DNA from: JAUILA01 sp050289805
GTDB lineage: Bacteria > Bacteroidota > Bacteroidia > Cytophagales > Cyclobacteriaceae
DNA length: 64,000 nt
Assembly: GCA_050289805.1 (NCBI GenBank)
Contig: JBNKGL010000001.1
Span: forward strand, 186,001 to 250,000
Direction of reading: 5' to 3'
The notes under the pieces were generated by a model. That model was not told the DNA's origin. It made no database searches and was given only the letters and a program-made list of their open reading frames with translations. Both the position numbers and the translations under genes were made by a program. This document shows, piece by piece, positions 62,807-64,000 of this stretch. Positions within the stretch are counted from its first letter, which is position 1; each line of letters starts with the position of its first letter.

Positions 62807-63861
62807 GATCTCTTGTCAAAGGTCGGCAAATTTATCACTTTTTCCTCCAATTCCTTCAAACGCAGGTTCAGGTCAGGAAGCTTCCTGAATACCGCGTACG
62901 CTCTTAAATAATCCTTTATGGGCATTGCCGGTGCACCCATGAGGTCAATATTTCCTTCCGGGGTTGATTTCATTAATCCGGATTTGGCAGCCATTCGCGT
63001 ATTATCTCCAAATTCAAGGTGACCCGCAATCCCTACCTGGCCGGCGATGGTACTTCTCTTTCCGATTTTTGTTGATCCGCTTATTCCTGTCTGGGCGGCA
63101 ATCACGGTATTATCCCCGATTTCCACATTATGAGCAATCTGGATAAGGTTATCCAGCTTCACACCATCACCAATCCTGGTCGCATCGCCATACATGGTTG
63201 CGCAATCAATAACCGTATTGGAACCGACAACGACATGATTGCCGATGATCACATGACCCATTTGGGGAATGCTCCGATAGGAACCATCTTCCTGGGGAGC
63301 AAATCCAAAACCATCACTTCCGATCACACAGCCTGCATGAAAAATGCAGTTGTCCCCGATCTTCGTTCCTTCATAGATCTTGACACCGGAATGGATTATC
63401 GCGCTGTTACCGATGTTTACATTATCGCCTATATAACTATGGGGGTAGATCTTTACATCGTTGCCAATTGTCACATTTTTCCCGATATAGCTGAAGGCAC
63501 CGCGATATATATTTTCACCGGTCGTGGAATTCTCTCCTATGAAGCTGGGTTCTTCCACCCCTGTGCGCTGAAATGAAATTAATTTGTGATATTCTTCCAA
63601 CAGGGTTGTAAAGCTGCTGTATGGATCGCCAACACGTAATAGTGTGGTTGGAATATTTTCCTTTGGCTCAAAATTTTTGGAAACGATAACCGCCGACGCT
63701 CTGGTGGTATAAATAAAATTTTCATACTTCGGGTTAGACAAGAATGATATTTGTCCGGGCTTTGCGTCCTGAATCTTTGCAAGCATGTGAATGGGTTGAG
63801 AATCATCCCCTTCAATCTCAGCGCCGATTAATGAAGCGATCTGTCGTATGGTGAATTGCAT
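62803..63861 (-). CDS. lpxD: UDP-3-O-acylglucosamine N-acyltransferase LpxD
   Basis: 352 residues. N-terminal uridine-binding domain (about 1-105) followed by hexapeptide repeats of a beta helix (repeats of IG-N-V-type) and a C-terminal helix. The catalytic His is in IAHNVEIGDNTVIAAQ. It adds the second acyl chain in lipid A synthesis. First recognisable lpx gene of the operon. Confidence 0.97.
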   Translation of the reverse strand: MQFTIRQIASLIGAEIEGDDSQPIHMLAKIQDAKPGQISFLSNPKYENFIYTTRASAVIVSKNFEPKENIPTTLLRVGDPYSSFTTLLEEYHKLISFQRTGVEEPSFIGENSTTGENIYRGAFSYIGKNVTIGNDVKIYPHSYIGDNVNIGNSAIIHSGVKIYEGTKIGDNCIFHAGCVIGSDGFGFAPQEDGSYRSIPQMGHVIIGNHVVVGSNTVIDCATMYGDATRIGDGVKLDNLIQIAHNVEIGDNTVIAAQTGISGSTKIGKRSTIAGQVGIAGHLEFGDNTRMAAKSGLMKSTPEGNIDLMGAPAMPIKDYLRAYAVFRKLPDLNLRLKELEEKVINLPTFDKRS

Positions 63862-63885
63862 TCAGATGTACGGTGAAGATAATTG

Positions 63886-64000
63886 TCACAAAGATACATT
63901 TTTAGGAGAGCATAGATAGTATTTCTTTACAATTTTGCTCATAGCCTTAATGTTGGGTAAATCAGCTGCTTCCGCAATATCCAATACTTCCCCCTTCTTG
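63886..64000 (-). CDS. C-terminal end of an upstream gene (partial)
   Basis: Open frame from the window edge to a TGA at 63886-63888, 37 residues: KKGEVLDIAEAADLPN, then IKAMSKIVKKYYLCSPKN. It ends 24 bases before lpxD. In Bacteroidota an HD-domain phosphohydrolase often lies at this place and ends with a similar K..D...AxD....LSK.V.KY..C.PK pattern; that is my best guess. A PorX-like response regulator is the other candidate I considered. Confidence 0.6.
   Translation of the reverse strand, partial: KKGEVLDIAEAADLPNIKAMSKIVKKYYLCSPKNVSL
63889..63896 (-). promoter_or_regulatory. -7 promoter element near lpxD
   Basis: On the minus strand TATCTTTG, a perfect TAnnTTTG, 27 bases before the lpxD ATG and overlapping the last codons of the upstream gene. 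No clear -33. It could give the lpx genes a promoter of their own. Confidence 0.4.

Noticed and set aside
1..64000. Mobile elements, CRISPR, tRNA and rRNA
   Set aside because: No transposase, integrase, spaced repeats, or tRNA-like structure was seen in the intergenic regions.

Overview
The window is one chromosomal stretch of a member of the Bacteroidota, most likely of the Cytophagales (the order is inference). Signs of the phylum are several perfect matches to its -7 promoter element TAnnTTTG, almost no Shine-Dalgarno sequences, a fused LpxC-FabZ enzyme, a type IX secretion sorting domain, a Bacteroidota-type RNA polymerase omega subunit beside BamD and CoaBC, an FtsZ ending in FLHDNVD, and many Bacteroidota-typical families (DUF4835, DUF3822, DUF4296, a putative DUF4905, DUF1573). 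I see no rRNA, tRNA, CRISPR array, phage, insertion sequence or plasmid gene. It is a dense core genome segment with no gene-free stretch over 300 bases.

Layout. 1-3877: end of an nqr operon (nqrA partial, nqrB-E) closed by a strong terminator, with no nqrF after nqrE. 3941-7354: a DUF502 membrane protein, mnmA, a small zincin-like membrane protein and a CaiB-type CoA-transferase. 7488-23050: a complete division and cell wall (dcw) cluster, mraZ-rsmH-ftsL-ftsI-murE-mraY-(42-codon ORF)-murD-ftsW-murG-murC-ftsQ-ftsA-ftsZ, with a 10-bp periodic MraZ-type operator in front and a terminator behind. Most of its genes overlap or abut. 23061-29653 (minus): bamD-rpoZ-coaBC-DUF4835-small ORF-recN-DASS transporter, read from one good promoter. 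29755-32307 (minus): a T9SS cargo protein and an OstA/LptA-like envelope protein. 32337-38741 (plus): tilS, a cNMP-binding-domain protein, mdh, DUF3052, two exported DsrE-like proteins (one Tat, one signal peptide/Sec), a class IV aminotransferase and exonuclease III. 38738-41391 (minus): an FMN reductase, kdsB and an NfeD protease. 41452-50551: a putative DUF4905 protein, a LysM-DPBB protein, TIGR02757, pyrE, two NUDIX proteins, coaD, DUF3822 and its neighbour, a thioesterase, a RecD-like helicase and a DUF1573 protein. 50596-56545 (mostly minus): DUF4440, DUF423, a YggS-type PLP protein, a GH3 protein (plus) and a short bat operon (DUF58, a membrane protein, BatA). 56627-59390: a DUF4296 lipoprotein and mutS2. 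59435-64000 (minus): a lipoprotein, then the lipid A operon lpxD-lpxC/fabZ-lpxA-ABC ATPase, with the C-terminal end of another gene at the window edge.

How it fits together. Much of the window serves the cell envelope: peptidoglycan precursor synthesis and septation (dcw), lipid A (lpxD, lpxC/fabZ, lpxA), the Kdo link (kdsB), outer membrane assembly (bamD, the OstA-like protein), and exported or lipid-anchored proteins. I did not find an obviously new multi-gene system. The observations most worth checking are the 42-codon ORF coupled to mraY, the Tat/Sec pair of DsrE-like proteins, the missing nqrF, the MraZ operator array, promoter boxes lying almost on start codons, and a perfect hairpin abutting the aminotransferase start codon. 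Family names come from recognising sequence motifs by eye; no database search was run.
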